Part shown: positions 45,275 to 54,746 of the stretch, in pieces | How the letters are laid out: every line of letters begins with the position of its first letter | How positions within the stretch are numbered: position 1 is the first letter of the stretch | Assembly: GCA_023665575.1 (NCBI GenBank) | Contig: JAMPDQ010000003.1 | Span: 1-64,000, forward strand | Length of the DNA: 64,000 nucleotides | Reading direction: 5' to 3' | DNA from: Candidatus Amulumruptor caecigallinarius | GTDB lineage: Bacteria; Bacteroidota; Bacteroidia; Bacteroidales; Muribaculaceae | The notes under the pieces: model-generated | Seen by the model: only the letters and a program-made list of their open reading frames with translations | Told to the model about the DNA's origin: nothing | The model's database searches: none | Program-made: the position numbers and the translations under genes

Positions 45275-45640
45275 TTATGCTTTTGCGGCGATTTCCTTGT
45301 TACGCTGTTTTTCTTCTTCAGGCAGCGCGGCGTTGAAGAGCTTCAGCGACTCATTGATTTCTTCGTTGAATTCTGTCTCGATTTTATCGAAAAGCGCAAC
45401 AAAAAATGCTTTCTTTCCCTTGCGGTATTCACCTGCATCCTCAAATGCCCGGGCGCCGCGGTCAAAATATATGTTGGCGTTGTTTTTTGCTTTGCCTACA
45501 GCGCCGAGGGCACTCTCTATTGCCTTTGCAATCTTGTCGCGGTCAGCATTCTCCACATTGTAGAAGGCTGCCACCATCTCGTCAATCACTGCTGCGCCGA
45601 GTGCGTCAACGTATTTCTTGAATTCTCTCTTGTTTGCCAT
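45275..45640 (-). CDS. Conserved hypothetical helical protein
   Basis: I do not recognise a named family. The 121 residues are highly charged and alpha-helical (KREFKKYVDALGAAVIDEMVAAFYNVENADRDKIAKAIE, then EEINESLKLFNAALPEEEKQRNKEI), with no signal peptide or membrane segment. It is likely a small cytoplasmic helical bundle. It starts an operon with plsC and the amidase gene. Confidence 0.75.
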   Translation of the reverse strand: MANKREFKKYVDALGAAVIDEMVAAFYNVENADRDKIAKAIESALGAVGKAKNNANIYFDRGARAFEDAGEYRKGKKAFFVALFDKIETEFNEEINESLKLFNAALPEEEKQRNKEIAAKA

Positions 45641-45729
45641 AATTCGGGTTAGATGTTTAGTTATTTATATTAAAACAAGCTTTCGTGCCTGTGGGTTTAA
45701 TCTGTTTATGAGGATGAGGAATTTAGAGG

Positions 45730-45815
45730 TTAGTTGGAGTCTGTTACATAAAAAAAAGCAAAACTCGGCTCATGCATGCTACCCTAATGTTAATTTACGG
45801 GGGATGGAGCCTTAA
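45730..45815. repeat. Inverted-repeat element at the rodA stop codon
   Basis: The left end TTGGAGTCTGTTACATAAA faces a right end whose complement is TTAAGGCTCCATCCCCCGT. The right end includes the rodA TAA. The two arms are of the two subtypes of the family, which links the subtypes. Confidence 0.6.
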
Positions 45816-47281
45816 TCCATTCTTTGTTTTCGGGAGGCATCAAGTCTCAACAGTATAAAAAGCAATATGGTGAAGCCCCATAATGAGGAGCCTCCATAGC
45901 TGAAAAAGGGGAGTGGTATGCCTATCACCGGACATAATCCAATCACCATTCCCACGTTAATGCCGAGATGAAATATCAGAATTGACACCACACAATAGGC
46001 GTAAACGCGTTCAAAAGGTGTGCGCTGACGCTCCGCTATTGTAATTATCCTCAGTATTAATGCCAGAAACATTGCAAGCACAATGCATGAGCCCACAAAT
46101 CCTTCCTCTTCTCCGATTGTGCAGAAGATGAAGTCGGTGTGCTGCTCCGGCACATATTTCAGTTTTGTCTGAGTGCCGTTGAGGAAGCCCTTGCCTGTTA
46201 TTCCTCCCGATCCGATAGCTATTTTTGATTGGTTCACATTATAGCCTGCCCCGCGAAGGTTTTCCTCTATGCCGAGTGCCACCTTGATACGCATTTGTTG
46301 ATGCGCTTCAAGCACATTGCCAAACACATAATTCACGGAGAATAGAAACAATATCGACACCACGGCAAAGCCTATTGTAATCAGAAATTTCTGAATCTTG
46401 TGCCGGAACATCGCCACAGCCGTGTAGCCAATGGCGAGCGCAATGATTGAAAGAAAATATACCATACCCGGCACCGGCACTCCGCAAGCAGAAAGGATTG
46501 CCACGATAATTCCCGAACCGACAAAGCCATATATCACGTTGCGCGCTATGATGATGTCTTTGCAATAGAACAGCAACATCAACGAATATATCAGCATTAT
46601 TATCACAAACACCGTGAATTCGCCCATCGGTATGCCCAGCACTAATGGCTCGGCAAATTTCACCGCCACCACGAAAAAGGTTACGGCACAAAGCACCGAA
46701 AACAGCACAAGGCCGCTCATCCCCTCGCGATAGAGCACGAATATCAGAGATATATATACAAGCGCACTTCCCGTTTCGCGTTGTAAAAGAATCAATATCA
46801 CCGGGAGAAAGATTATGATGAGAGCCCGGAAATAGTTGCTGATCTTGGCGTTGAGAGTGAAATTATATGAGTCGAACAGCTTCGCGAGAGCTAAAGCGGT
46901 TGCAAATTTACCGAATTCGGCCGGCTGAAGACTCACTGGCCCGAACACAAGCCAGGAATGTGATCCTTTGATGTCGGGCGCCACGAATATGGTGACAAGT
47001 AATATCGCAAGCACAGCCATATAAATGGGATATGCATACACTTTGTAGATGCGATAGTCTATGATGAGAATCACCGCTCCTACCACAAGCGAAAGGCCTA
47101 TCCAAAGAATCTGCTTGCCGGAGAATTCGTTAAGATCGAATAAACTCGCGTTGTCAAAATCATAGCTGGCAGCATATATGCTCACCGCGCCACAAGCCAC
47201 AAGCAATATGTATAGTATAATTGTGACCCAGTCTACCGACCGAAAAGTGGATGTGCCCACATCATTTGTTCTTGCTTCCAC
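45812..47281 (-). CDS. rodA: Rod-shape peptidoglycan polymerase RodA
   Basis: This SEDS-family glycosyltransferase polymerises lipid II in the elongasome with PBP2. The 489 residues hold about ten membrane helices. Landmarks are the SEDS-type segments KGSHSWLVFGPVSLQPAEFGK and GSGGITGKGFLNGTQTKLKYVPEQHTDFIFCTIGEEEGFVG, and PFFSYGGSSLWGF near the end. It is longer than E. coli RodA (370 aa) owing to an extended middle loop/helix region. Its start overlaps mrdA by 20 bp. Confidence 0.95.
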   Translation of the reverse strand: MEARTNDVGTSTFRSVDWVTIILYILLVACGAVSIYAASYDFDNASLFDLNEFSGKQILWIGLSLVVGAVILIIDYRIYKVYAYPIYMAVLAILLVTIFVAPDIKGSHSWLVFGPVSLQPAEFGKFATALALAKLFDSYNFTLNAKISNYFRALIIIFLPVILILLQRETGSALVYISLIFVLYREGMSGLVLFSVLCAVTFFVVAVKFAEPLVLGIPMGEFTVFVIIMLIYSLMLLFYCKDIIIARNVIYGFVGSGIIVAILSACGVPVPGMVYFLSIIALAIGYTAVAMFRHKIQKFLITIGFAVVSILFLFSVNYVFGNVLEAHQQMRIKVALGIEENLRGAGYNVNQSKIAIGSGGITGKGFLNGTQTKLKYVPEQHTDFIFCTIGEEEGFVGSCIVLAMFLALILRIITIAERQRTPFERVYAYCVVSILIFHLGINVGMVIGLCPVIGIPLPFFSYGGSSLWGFTILLFILLRLDASRKQRMD

Positions 47282-49130
47282 TTGCAGAGGCGATTGTATG
47301 CGAGTTTAACATTCTTTCTTCTATTCCCTTACGCGAGGAGCTTATCTCCCCGTTGAGATATTTCTCTATAATAAGCGAGCCTATGGGCACCCCGAATGTG
47401 GCGCCGAAGCCTGCATTCTCCACATATACCGACACTGCGATTTTTGGTTTGTGATATGGCGCAAAACCCATAAACACGGAGTGGTCGCGGCCATGCGGAT
47501 TCTGGGCAGTTCCGGTTTTGCCGCACACTTCAAGCCCGGGAATGTTGGCCGTGCGGCATGTGCCGCCGGTCACAGCCATGCGCATCCCTTCAGCTATCTG
47601 CTCATAATGCTTGCGACTGATTTGCGGCTTGTGTCTCTCCCGATATTTTTTGTCAATCACACTGTCTTCTATTGACTTTACAACATGAGGAGTGTAGAAA
47701 TAGCCGCGGTTGGCAATCGTGGCTCCCAGATTGGCTATCTGAAGAGGTGTGGCCAATATTTCACCTTGACCGATTGATATGGAGATTACGGAATTTGCCG
47801 ACCAATTTGCACCGCGAAACGAAGTGCTGTAAAAGTCGGCGTTGGGAATAAAGCCCCTCTTCTCATGGGGGAGGTCAACTCCGAGACGGTAACCATATCC
47901 CATTTGCACCATATAGTCTTTCCATTTGTTCAGCTGGTTGCCGGGTTTTGTTCCTCGCTTGTCTACCATGTTTTTGAATCCCCAGCAGAAATAGGCGTTG
48001 CAGGAGGTCTGGAGCGCCGGCTTCAATGGAATAGGTGAGCCATGACCGTGGCATCCCACACGCAGACCGTTGACATATCCGTGATAACAGGGATATGCTG
48101 TTGATGGTGTGATTACCCCTTCCTGCAGAAAAATAAGTCCTTGCGTTGGTTTGAATGTGGAGCCGGGAGGATAACAGCCCTGTATAGAACGGTCAAAAAG
48201 CGGCTGCATCGGATCGCGCACCAGCTCGGCGTAATGCTTGCCACGCTCACGGCCAACAAGCAGCGAAGGATCATAATTGGGGGAAGTGACGAGGCACAGA
48301 ATCTCTCCGGTTTCAGGCTCTATAGCTACAATCGCACCTTTTTTTCCAACCATCAGCCGCTCGCCATATTCCTGCAGCTCCATGTCGATTGAGAGTGTGA
48401 GATTATGTCCTGACACAGGGGCAACATCGTGAATGCCATCTTCATATTTTCCTTTGATTCTGCCGTAAGCATCTTTCATCAGAATCTCTTCACCCTTGCG
48501 GCCACGTAGCGCCTTCTCATAGCTCTTCTCCACGCCAAGGTCACCCGTATAATCTCCGGCACGATAATAGGCATCGTTTTTTACATCCTCGGCCGACACT
48601 TCCCGAATGTTGCCGAGCACATTCGCACCGGAGTGGTAGCCATATTCGCGCACTGTGCGTTTCTGAATGAAAAATCCCGGCAGCAGATATAGTTTCTCCT
48701 GAAGTTTGCCATAATCCTCCTGCGAAAGGTGTGATATGAGCTTCTGAGGGGTATACGCGGAATATCCGGGATTTTTGCGCGTATCCTTCATGTCACGCCA
48801 TTTTTCTTTCAGCTGCTCTTTGGTGATATCAAGCGAGTTGCACAACATCAACGTGTCGAAATCTCCCACATCTTTGGGGATTATCATCACATCATAAGCC
48901 GGCTTGTTAAACACCACAAGCCGCCCCTCGCGGTCGTATACCAAACCGCGTGCCGGATATATCACCCTGCGAAGAAAGGCATTGCTGTCGGCGCTCTCCT
49001 TATATTTATTGTCTCCCACCTGAAGACCAAAAAGGCGCACCACATATATCAGCACAATCAGCGTGATGAAACCGCCAATCACATATTTTCTTTTCTCTAA
49101 ACTATAGTCTTTTCTCACGATTTGTGACAA
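47262..49130 (-). CDS. mrdA: Penicillin-binding protein 2 (transpeptidase)
   Basis: This monofunctional class B PBP cross-links peptidoglycan in side-wall growth with RodA. One N-terminal membrane helix (YVIGGFITLIVLIYVVRLF) precedes a PBP dimerisation domain. The transpeptidase has the active Ser324 in PPGSTFKP (SxxK, Lys327), SCN as SxN, and KTG in CGKTGTAQNPHGRD. The 622 aa is typical. It overlaps mreD by 29 bp and rodA by 20 bp. Confidence 0.96.
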   Translation of the reverse strand: MSQIVRKDYSLEKRKYVIGGFITLIVLIYVVRLFGLQVGDNKYKESADSNAFLRRVIYPARGLVYDREGRLVVFNKPAYDVMIIPKDVGDFDTLMLCNSLDITKEQLKEKWRDMKDTRKNPGYSAYTPQKLISHLSQEDYGKLQEKLYLLPGFFIQKRTVREYGYHSGANVLGNIREVSAEDVKNDAYYRAGDYTGDLGVEKSYEKALRGRKGEEILMKDAYGRIKGKYEDGIHDVAPVSGHNLTLSIDMELQEYGERLMVGKKGAIVAIEPETGEILCLVTSPNYDPSLLVGRERGKHYAELVRDPMQPLFDRSIQGCYPPGSTFKPTQGLIFLQEGVITPSTAYPCYHGYVNGLRVGCHGHGSPIPLKPALQTSCNAYFCWGFKNMVDKRGTKPGNQLNKWKDYMVQMGYGYRLGVDLPHEKRGFIPNADFYSTSFRGANWSANSVISISIGQGEILATPLQIANLGATIANRGYFYTPHVVKSIEDSVIDKKYRERHKPQISRKHYEQIAEGMRMAVTGGTCRTANIPGLEVCGKTGTAQNPHGRDHSVFMGFAPYHKPKIAVSVYVENAGFGATFGVPIGSLIIEKYLNGEISSSRKGIEERMLNSHTIASASGSKNK

Positions 49131-49623
49131 TTAGGCTGTCTATTCCCAACAAAACCAGAAATGTCAATGCGGCGCTTAATGCCGACATTATCACTATCTC
49201 TTTAACGTCGGCAAAGTTGAAATATTCTATTGTAAAAGCAAGAGTGCAATATAATGCCGACATGGTGAACATATATTTGCCATATATAGCAAATCCTAAT
49301 GAACTCAATGATGGCGACACCTCTTTGGTGCGGTCATCGCGCGGCACGTATGCATAAAATGCGGGACGCTTCAACATAGCGAGCAGTGTGCATGACAATG
49401 AATTCACTCCGGGAGTGTCGGAGAAAATGTCAACCGTCAGACCTGCAAAAAATGCCCAGGTCAGCAGCCAGCCCGTGCTTAAACTCATCGGTAATCTTAT
49501 TATCACATATATAAACACGAATGCCATGGCCACATTAAAGAGCATAATGTGATTGCATACAAGCACCTGTACGGCCAGAAGCACCATCAGAATAAATAAA
49601 TTGCCTGTTATCTCCTTACTCAT
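49102..49623 (-). CDS. mreD: Rod-shape determining protein MreD
   Basis: This inner-membrane component of the elongasome has 173 aa and about five helices (LFILMVLLAVQVLVCNHIML, VFIYVIIRLPMSLS, and a terminal FLVLLGIDSLIV). Sequence is poorly conserved, so the call rests on size, topology and position between mreC and mrdA, with 4- and 29-bp overlaps. Confidence 0.88.
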   Translation of the reverse strand: MSKEITGNLFILMVLLAVQVLVCNHIMLFNVAMAFVFIYVIIRLPMSLSTGWLLTWAFFAGLTVDIFSDTPGVNSLSCTLLAMLKRPAFYAYVPRDDRTKEVSPSLSSLGFAIYGKYMFTMSALYCTLAFTIEYFNFADVKEIVIMSALSAALTFLVLLGIDSLIVTNREKRL

Positions 49624-50489
49624 GATTCGTGCGGATTACTCTTTGAGTCGGTGGCAGTGTCGAATGTGGCCAATGAATCAATCTCCTCTTTATATATATC
49701 TTTTATCACCCTTACAGTGGATAGCGCCCTGAAATCTGACAGCAGTCTAACCTTGAAAGAGAAAAAACTGTCATCGCGATTATGCACCCTGTTAAGCACC
49801 ACTCCCACCGGAATGCCCTCCGGGAATGTGGTGGAATATCCGCTGGTCACAATGGTGTCGCCTGTCTGATATTTTGCATGGCGCGGAATCTCTTCCACAT
49901 ACGCAATCGTAGGGTCGTTGCCCTTCCACGACAATGAGCCGATATAGGGTGTTCCCTTGAGCTTCACGCTGAAATGCTGGGTTTCGTTGAGCGCTGATAT
50001 CACACGCGACATGTGGCTGCCCGAAACATTCACTATTCCCACAACACCATTTTGGTCGACAACTCCCATTCCGGGCTTCACGCCATCTTTCAAGCCACGG
50101 TTGATTGTAAAAAAGTTTCTGGCGTGCCGCGTATTGTTGTTAATCACCGCTGCCGACACATAATCAAAACGTTTGCGGTCGGTGATTCCTGATACGGTGT
50201 CTTGCAAAAGTGTCTTGTATCCGGCAATCTCGTTTTTCAAATTCAGAACTTCATTCTGAAGCCGGGCGTTGCTGGCCTGAAGGCTTTTGTTGATACTCTT
50301 AAGGTGAAAATATCCGGTCACTTCCGACCATGCACCATACACACCGCCGCTCACGGCATTGGCGGATGTGAGATAGACCGACTGCCGGTATCTGTTATTG
50401 TTTACCAGCAGCGCTATGCTCACAAGTGTATAAAACGCAAACAGAAACCACTTGCTGTATCTGATTATGAAGTGTAGAAGATTTCTCAT
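49620..50489 (-). CDS. mreC: Rod-shape determining protein MreC
   Basis: This periplasmic scaffold links MreB to PBP2. The N-terminal membrane helix (WFLFAFYTLVSIALLV) is followed by a coiled coil (SINKSLQASNARLQNEVLNLKNEIAGYK, about residues 65-95) and the two beta-barrel domain with GLKDGVKPGMGVVDQNGVVG and TSGYSTTFPEGIPVG. The 289 aa is typical. It lies 48 bp after mreB. Confidence 0.95.
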   Translation of the reverse strand: MRNLLHFIIRYSKWFLFAFYTLVSIALLVNNNRYRQSVYLTSANAVSGGVYGAWSEVTGYFHLKSINKSLQASNARLQNEVLNLKNEIAGYKTLLQDTVSGITDRKRFDYVSAAVINNNTRHARNFFTINRGLKDGVKPGMGVVDQNGVVGIVNVSGSHMSRVISALNETQHFSVKLKGTPYIGSLSWKGNDPTIAYVEEIPRHAKYQTGDTIVTSGYSTTFPEGIPVGVVLNRVHNRDDSFFSFKVRLLSDFRALSTVRVIKDIYKEEIDSLATFDTATDSKSNPHES

Positions 50490-50537
50490 CTGAGGCTTGT
50501 TTGTCCCGTTGCTTATTTTGTCGGGATGCGCCCGGTG

Positions 50538-51557
50538 TTATCGAATCAGGAATGAGAATCTGTTGATGTTTTTCAATGCCACTCCCGTGCCTTTTGCAAC
50601 TGCGTGCAGCGGATCGTCGGCAATCTTGAAGTCTATGCGAATCTTGTCGGAGAATCTTTTTGCAAGTCCGCGCAACAGCGCACCTCCACCGGCAAGATAG
50701 ATGCCGTTTCTCACGATGTCTGCATAAAGTTCGGGAGGGGTCTGCTCCAATGCCGCCAATATCGCAGTCTCCATCTTGTTGATTGATTTCTCAATGCAAT
50801 GGGAGATTTCCTCATGTGTCACAGGTACTTCCATCGGGAGAGAAGTCATGCGGTTGGGACCGCACACCACAAAGGGTTCAGGCGGATTCTCCAGATTTGG
50901 AAGTGCAGAACCCACATTGATTTTGATGCGTTCCGCCATTGTGGTGCCCACTTTGAGATTATGCACACGACCCATGTGCTCCTGAATATCGGCTGTCAGA
51001 TCGTTGCCCGCTATGCGGATACTCTTGTTGCTGACAATGCCGCCAAGAGAAATCACTGCAATCTCTGTGCTGCCTCCACCTATGTCTACAATCATATTGC
51101 CTTCGGGCGCCTCCACATCAAGACCGATGCCGAGCGCAGCCGCCATAGGCTCATAAATCATATATACGTCTCGGCCACCGGCATGCTCGCTCGAGTCGCG
51201 CACGGCGCGAATCTCAACCTCAGTGGAGCCGGATGGAATGCACACCACCATGCGAAGCGAGGGTGAGAACCAGCGACGCTTCGAACTGACCATCTTCACC
51301 ATGCCGCGTATCATCTGCTCGGCGGCATTGAAATCGGCTATCACACCGTCGCGTAGCGGACGAATCGTGCGGATTCCCGGTGATTCTTTCCCCTCCATCT
51401 GATGTGCTTTTGTGCCTACTGCCAACAATTTGTCAGTCTTGTTCTCTATTGCCACTACACTCGGCTCGTCGACAACTATCTTGTCATTATGTATGATGAT
51501 GGAGTTGGCGGTGCCAAGATCCATCGCTATCTCTTGTGTGAATGAAAAAAGTCCCAT
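50538..51557 (-). CDS. mreB: Rod-shape actin MreB
   Basis: This actin-like filament directs side-wall synthesis. With the start at 51557 (MGLFSFTQEIAMDLGTANS) it has 339 aa, matching the family; an ATG 12 codons upstream is possible. Phosphate-binding loops are AMDLGTANSI and VDIGGGSTEIAVISLGG, and the adenine pocket is LAGGGALLRGL. A TAAATTTG box at 51680-51687 gives a roughly 115-nt leader for the whole mreBCD-mrdA-rodA operon. Confidence 0.97.
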   Translation of the reverse strand: MGLFSFTQEIAMDLGTANSIIIHNDKIVVDEPSVVAIENKTDKLLAVGTKAHQMEGKESPGIRTIRPLRDGVIADFNAAEQMIRGMVKMVSSKRRWFSPSLRMVVCIPSGSTEVEIRAVRDSSEHAGGRDVYMIYEPMAAALGIGLDVEAPEGNMIVDIGGGSTEIAVISLGGIVSNKSIRIAGNDLTADIQEHMGRVHNLKVGTTMAERIKINVGSALPNLENPPEPFVVCGPNRMTSLPMEVPVTHEEISHCIEKSINKMETAILAALEQTPPELYADIVRNGIYLAGGGALLRGLAKRFSDKIRIDFKIADDPLHAVAKGTGVALKNINRFSFLIR

Positions 51558-51679
51558 TATTTTTATCAGTTGTTCAATCAGCTGTTTTGCCATCCGCTCC
51601 TTTCTCTTTGAAAAATGTGCAATTTTTACATGTTCTGTAAAAAATTCGCTTCAATCAATGCTTCCGGCAAACATTTCTG

Positions 51680-51687
51680 CAAATTTA
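51680..51687 (-). promoter_or_regulatory. mre operon -7 box
   Basis: TAAATTTG on the minus strand lies about 120 bp before mreB. A -33 TTTG is present but at 14 bp, short of the usual 19-21. Confidence 0.4.
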
Positions 51688-51780
51688 ATACTTTTTTCCG
51701 ACAAATTTTACATGCGCAATTATTTTTCCATGAAATTTTCATCGAATGCCCGTTTGTTGGGATTCCCGGATAATTTTTAT

Positions 51781-51788
51781 TATTTTTG
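51781..51788 (+). promoter_or_regulatory. -7 box for the CPBP gene
   Basis: TATTTTTG reads rightward. It predicts a leader of about 165 nt made mainly of 9-bp tandem repeats. Confidence 0.4.
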
Positions 51789-51827
51789 TTAGAAAATGAG
51801 GAATCAGCGATAATAGTGATAGTAACC

Positions 51828-51945
51828 ATAATAACTGTAATAACTACTATAACTACTATAACTACAATAACTACAATAACTGTAATTACTACAATAACTG
51901 TAATTACTACAATGACAATTATGACAATAATGACAATTATTGAGT
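51828..51945. repeat. 9-bp AT-rich tandem repeat array
   Basis: About a dozen degenerate units of AACTACAAT (variants AACTACTAT, AACTGTAAT, GACAATTAT) lie between the divergent mreB and CPBP genes. On the minus strand the array reads as an Ile/Val run that is not a credible protein. Confidence 0.8.
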
Positions 51946-51958
51946 CCATCCCACTGAT

Positions 51959-52843
51959 ATGATGAAACGAATTCTGATTCTTCTGGCGAGTTTTGTTGTG
52001 ATGTTTTTTCTCACCGCTCTCGCATCAGCATTTTTCACCATGGCGTTTGGCCCGGGGCGTAATTGCTACATCGCTGTTTCTGCAGCGCAAGGTGTATTGG
52101 CGTTTATAATTCCGGCCTGGATCACCGCGCGCATCACGTCGCAAAATCCCATCGCATATCTCGGTCTGGACAGCCCGCTGTGTTTTCGCGGGATTCTGTG
52201 CGTGGTAATGCTTTTTATACTGGCAATGCCATTTCTGAATGCTGTGGTCAATTGGAACGCCGCACTTACTCTTCCGGATGCCCTTTCGAGTCTCGAGGAG
52301 TGGATGCGTACAAGCGAATCCGGAGCAGCGGAAATCACTGATATAATTCTGAACGATTCTTCTGTGTGGGGATTGATTTCCGGCCTGCTTGTGGTCGGAT
52401 GTCTCACAGGCATTGCTGAAGAGGCTTTTTTCAGAGCCGGTTTGCAGAAATGTTTCACATCTTCAGGTATGAATCATCACTCGGCGATATGGATTGCCGC
52501 CTTTATTTTTTCCGCCATTCATTTCCAGTTTTTCGGCTTTGTGCCGCGTTTGCTGCTCGGTGCAATTTTCGGCTATATATATTGGTATTCAAATTCTTTA
52601 TGGCTATCGGCATTTGCCCACGCGCTCAATAACTCTGTAGTGGTGGTGTCAGCATGGCTGTTGGCTCGCGGCGAGATTTCCGAAACGCTTGAAGATTATA
52701 TCACTAATTCCCCCCATGCAGGGACAATCGAACTGATCAGCGCAGTTCTGACTGCTCTCTTCTTTGCCTTCTTCTTCAAAAGATTGATATCAAAATTGAA
52801 AAACAAACCCAATGAAACCGACACTAAATCCTTTGTCAAATGA
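51959..52843 (+). CDS. CPBP-family intramembrane metalloprotease
   Basis: This multi-pass protease (Abi/CAAX-protease family) has 294 aa and about eight helices. The catalytic motifs are EEAFFRAGLQ (EExxxR), HFQFFGFVPR (HxxxF) and HALNNS. Such enzymes process prenylated or peptide substrates, or act in signalling; the substrate is not known here. The stop overlaps holA by 4 bp. Confidence 0.9.
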   Translation: MMKRILILLASFVVMFFLTALASAFFTMAFGPGRNCYIAVSAAQGVLAFIIPAWITARITSQNPIAYLGLDSPLCFRGILCVVMLFILAMPFLNAVVNWNAALTLPDALSSLEEWMRTSESGAAEITDIILNDSSVWGLISGLLVVGCLTGIAEEAFFRAGLQKCFTSSGMNHHSAIWIAAFIFSAIHFQFFGFVPRLLLGAIFGYIYWYSNSLWLSAFAHALNNSVVVVSAWLLARGEISETLEDYITNSPHAGTIELISAVLTALFFAFFFKRLISKLKNKPNETDTKSFVK

Positions 52844-53865
52844 AACAACTTTCGTATAGAGATATTATTCGCGATGTGAGGAATGGAAAATTCGAGCCGG
52901 TCTATATTCTGATGGGAGAGGAGGCATATTATATTGACCTGATAGTGCAAAATATTGAGAAATACGCTGTTGCCGAAGATGACCGCGATTTTGATTATAA
53001 CATGTTTTTCGGCAATGACGCCGATATCGATTATGTGATTGCAGCTGCCAGGCAGTTTCCGATTATGTCTGATCGAAAGCTTGTGATTCTTAAGGAGGCT
53101 CAGTCGATGGTTCAGGCAAAAGCGCAACTTGACAAATTCGCTCCATATGTAGCCAATCCGAGTCAAACCACTGTTTTCGTAATTGCCTTTAAGGGAGAGC
53201 CCTTATCTGCAACTTCAAAACTCTTGAAGGCGGCCAAGGAGAGCGATGCCGTGGTGTTTAAGAGCGAATTGGTGAAAGACTGGAATCTCCCTTCCGCCGT
53301 GCGCGATTATTGCAACGAACGAAAGGTATCAATTGAAGAGAAGGCCATACAGCTGCTATGCGAGTGTATAGGCTCTCCACTCAGCAAACTTTTCGGGGAG
53401 GTGAACAAGCTAATCAGCATCTGCGGCGGCAATGGTTGCCGCATCACATGCGAAGATATCGAAAAAAACATCGGTATTTCGAAAGATTTCAATAATCTGG
53501 AGCTTGTAAACGCACTTTCAGCAAAGGACTACCCAAAGGCAATGAAGATTGTGAAATATTTTGAACAGAATCCGAAGAATCACCCCACAGTGCTTTCCAC
53601 ATCAATGATTCTGAATTTTTTCTCCAATCTGATTGTGGCTCATTATATGCTTGACAAATCTGACGATGCACTCCGCGAGCAATTCGGATTCAAGGCAAAA
53701 GTGCAAATCAACAACATGCGCACAGCCATGCGCAACTATTCAGCAATGCAGGCTGTAAACGGATTGCACTATCTTCGCGAATTTGACACGATGTCGAAAG
53801 GAATAGGCTCCATGCAGAATGAATATGCACTGATGAAGGAAATGATTTTTAAAATGTTCACTTAG
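52840..53865 (+). CDS. holA: DNA polymerase III delta subunit
   Basis: This clamp-loader wrench subunit opens the beta clamp. The 341 residues contain the N-terminal region IYILMGEEAYYIDLIVQNI and FDYNMFFGNDAD, typical of HolA. AAA+ domain II and the collar follow, with EKNIGISKDFNNLELVNALSAKDYPKAMKI. The Walker motif is degenerate, as expected of delta. It overlaps the CPBP gene by 4 bp. Confidence 0.93.
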   Translation: MKQLSYRDIIRDVRNGKFEPVYILMGEEAYYIDLIVQNIEKYAVAEDDRDFDYNMFFGNDADIDYVIAAARQFPIMSDRKLVILKEAQSMVQAKAQLDKFAPYVANPSQTTVFVIAFKGEPLSATSKLLKAAKESDAVVFKSELVKDWNLPSAVRDYCNERKVSIEEKAIQLLCECIGSPLSKLFGEVNKLISICGGNGCRITCEDIEKNIGISKDFNNLELVNALSAKDYPKAMKIVKYFEQNPKNHPTVLSTSMILNFFSNLIVAHYMLDKSDDALREQFGFKAKVQINNMRTAMRNYSAMQAVNGLHYLREFDTMSKGIGSMQNEYALMKEMIFKMFT

Positions 53866-53902
53866 ATCATGTTATAAAATATGTCTCATAAAAAATTCAA
53901 CA

Positions 53903-54694
53903 ATGATTCTCTATTTTTCGGGCACGGGCAATTCAAAACATGTGGCCCGTTCGCTTGCCAATCTGCTTGATGATGACGCTGTCTATATGCCATCATGGTC
54001 GCCGGAATCACTCTCTCCCGCAAAGCATCGATTGTGTTTTGTTTTCCCGGTGTATTCCTGGGGAGTGCCTCCAATGGTGCTTGATTACATAAGTAAACTG
54101 TCTGATTCTTTCGTGAGAAGGGCGATTGGAGATGCTATCCCGGTTTGCATGGTGTGCACATGCGGAGATGACGCCGGGAAAGCTGATGTGATGCTCCGGA
54201 AGGCGCTTAACAGGCGTGGCTTGATTCTTTCCGGTGTCTGGAGTGTGATTATGCCCAATACATATGTGCTGCTTCCGGGTTTCAACACTGACTCTCAGAA
54301 GGTAACCGACAAAAAATTAAGGGAATCGGAGCAAAAAATTCGCGAAATTGCTTCTTGCATTGCTGCGGAAAAGTGGCGTACGGATATAAAAAGAGGAGCT
54401 GCCGCATGGCTTAAAACATGGATTGTGTATCCGCTATTCATGAAGTTTGCCATGAATCCGCGCAAGTGGCGGGCCACACAGGAGTGCGTGAGATGCGGAA
54501 GATGTGTGTCTTTTTGTCCGGTGAGAAACATAACCATGCATCCCTACGGTCCATCCTGGGGCCACAATTGCATGTCGTGTCTCAGTTGCTGGCACAAATG
54601 TCCGGCAAATGCAATTGCATACGGGCGAATCACATCTTCTAAATCACAGTATCATTGTCCGCTACGCCCACTACACCATATTGCAGGCGAATGA
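53903..54694 (+). CDS. EFR1-type flavodoxin-ferredoxin fusion
   Basis: The 263 residues have an N-terminal flavodoxin-like half (MILYFSGTGNSKHVARSLAN) and a C-terminal double [4Fe-4S] ferredoxin: CVRCGRCVSFCPVRNI and CMSCLSCWHKCPANAI. This arrangement matches EFR1 proteins, electron carriers of anaerobes without an assigned partner. No redox enzyme lies next to it. It is convergent with the AI-2E transporter gene. Confidence 0.9.
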   Translation: MILYFSGTGNSKHVARSLANLLDDDAVYMPSWSPESLSPAKHRLCFVFPVYSWGVPPMVLDYISKLSDSFVRRAIGDAIPVCMVCTCGDDAGKADVMLRKALNRRGLILSGVWSVIMPNTYVLLPGFNTDSQKVTDKKLRESEQKIREIASCIAAEKWRTDIKRGAAAWLKTWIVYPLFMKFAMNPRKWRATQECVRCGRCVSFCPVRNITMHPYGPSWGHNCMSCLSCWHKCPANAIAYGRITSSKSQYHCPLRPLHHIAGE

Positions 54695-54696
54695 CC

Positions 54697-54746
54697 AAGG
54701 CCCTGAAATGCTATAACACCTCTATTTTTGGAGAAACGGGGCCTTA
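54697..54746. repeat. Convergent palindrome including the AI-2E transporter stop codon
   Basis: AAGGCCC faces GGGCCTT. The right end, read on the minus strand, is TTAAGGCCCCGTTTCTCC, a member of the dispersed family, and contains the TAA of the gene at 54744. It sits exactly in the gap between two converging genes and could end both transcripts. Confidence 0.6.

Noticed and set aside
51626..51949. Ile/Val-rich minus-strand reading frame between mreB and the CPBP gene
   Set aside because: It is a translation of the 9-bp AT-rich tandem array and of the mre leader; composition is unlike a protein.
51959..52843. Abortive-infection defence gene (Abi) based on CPBP motifs
   Set aside because: The family is broad and mostly housekeeping or peptide processing. 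Adjacency to holA and no defence neighbours give no support.
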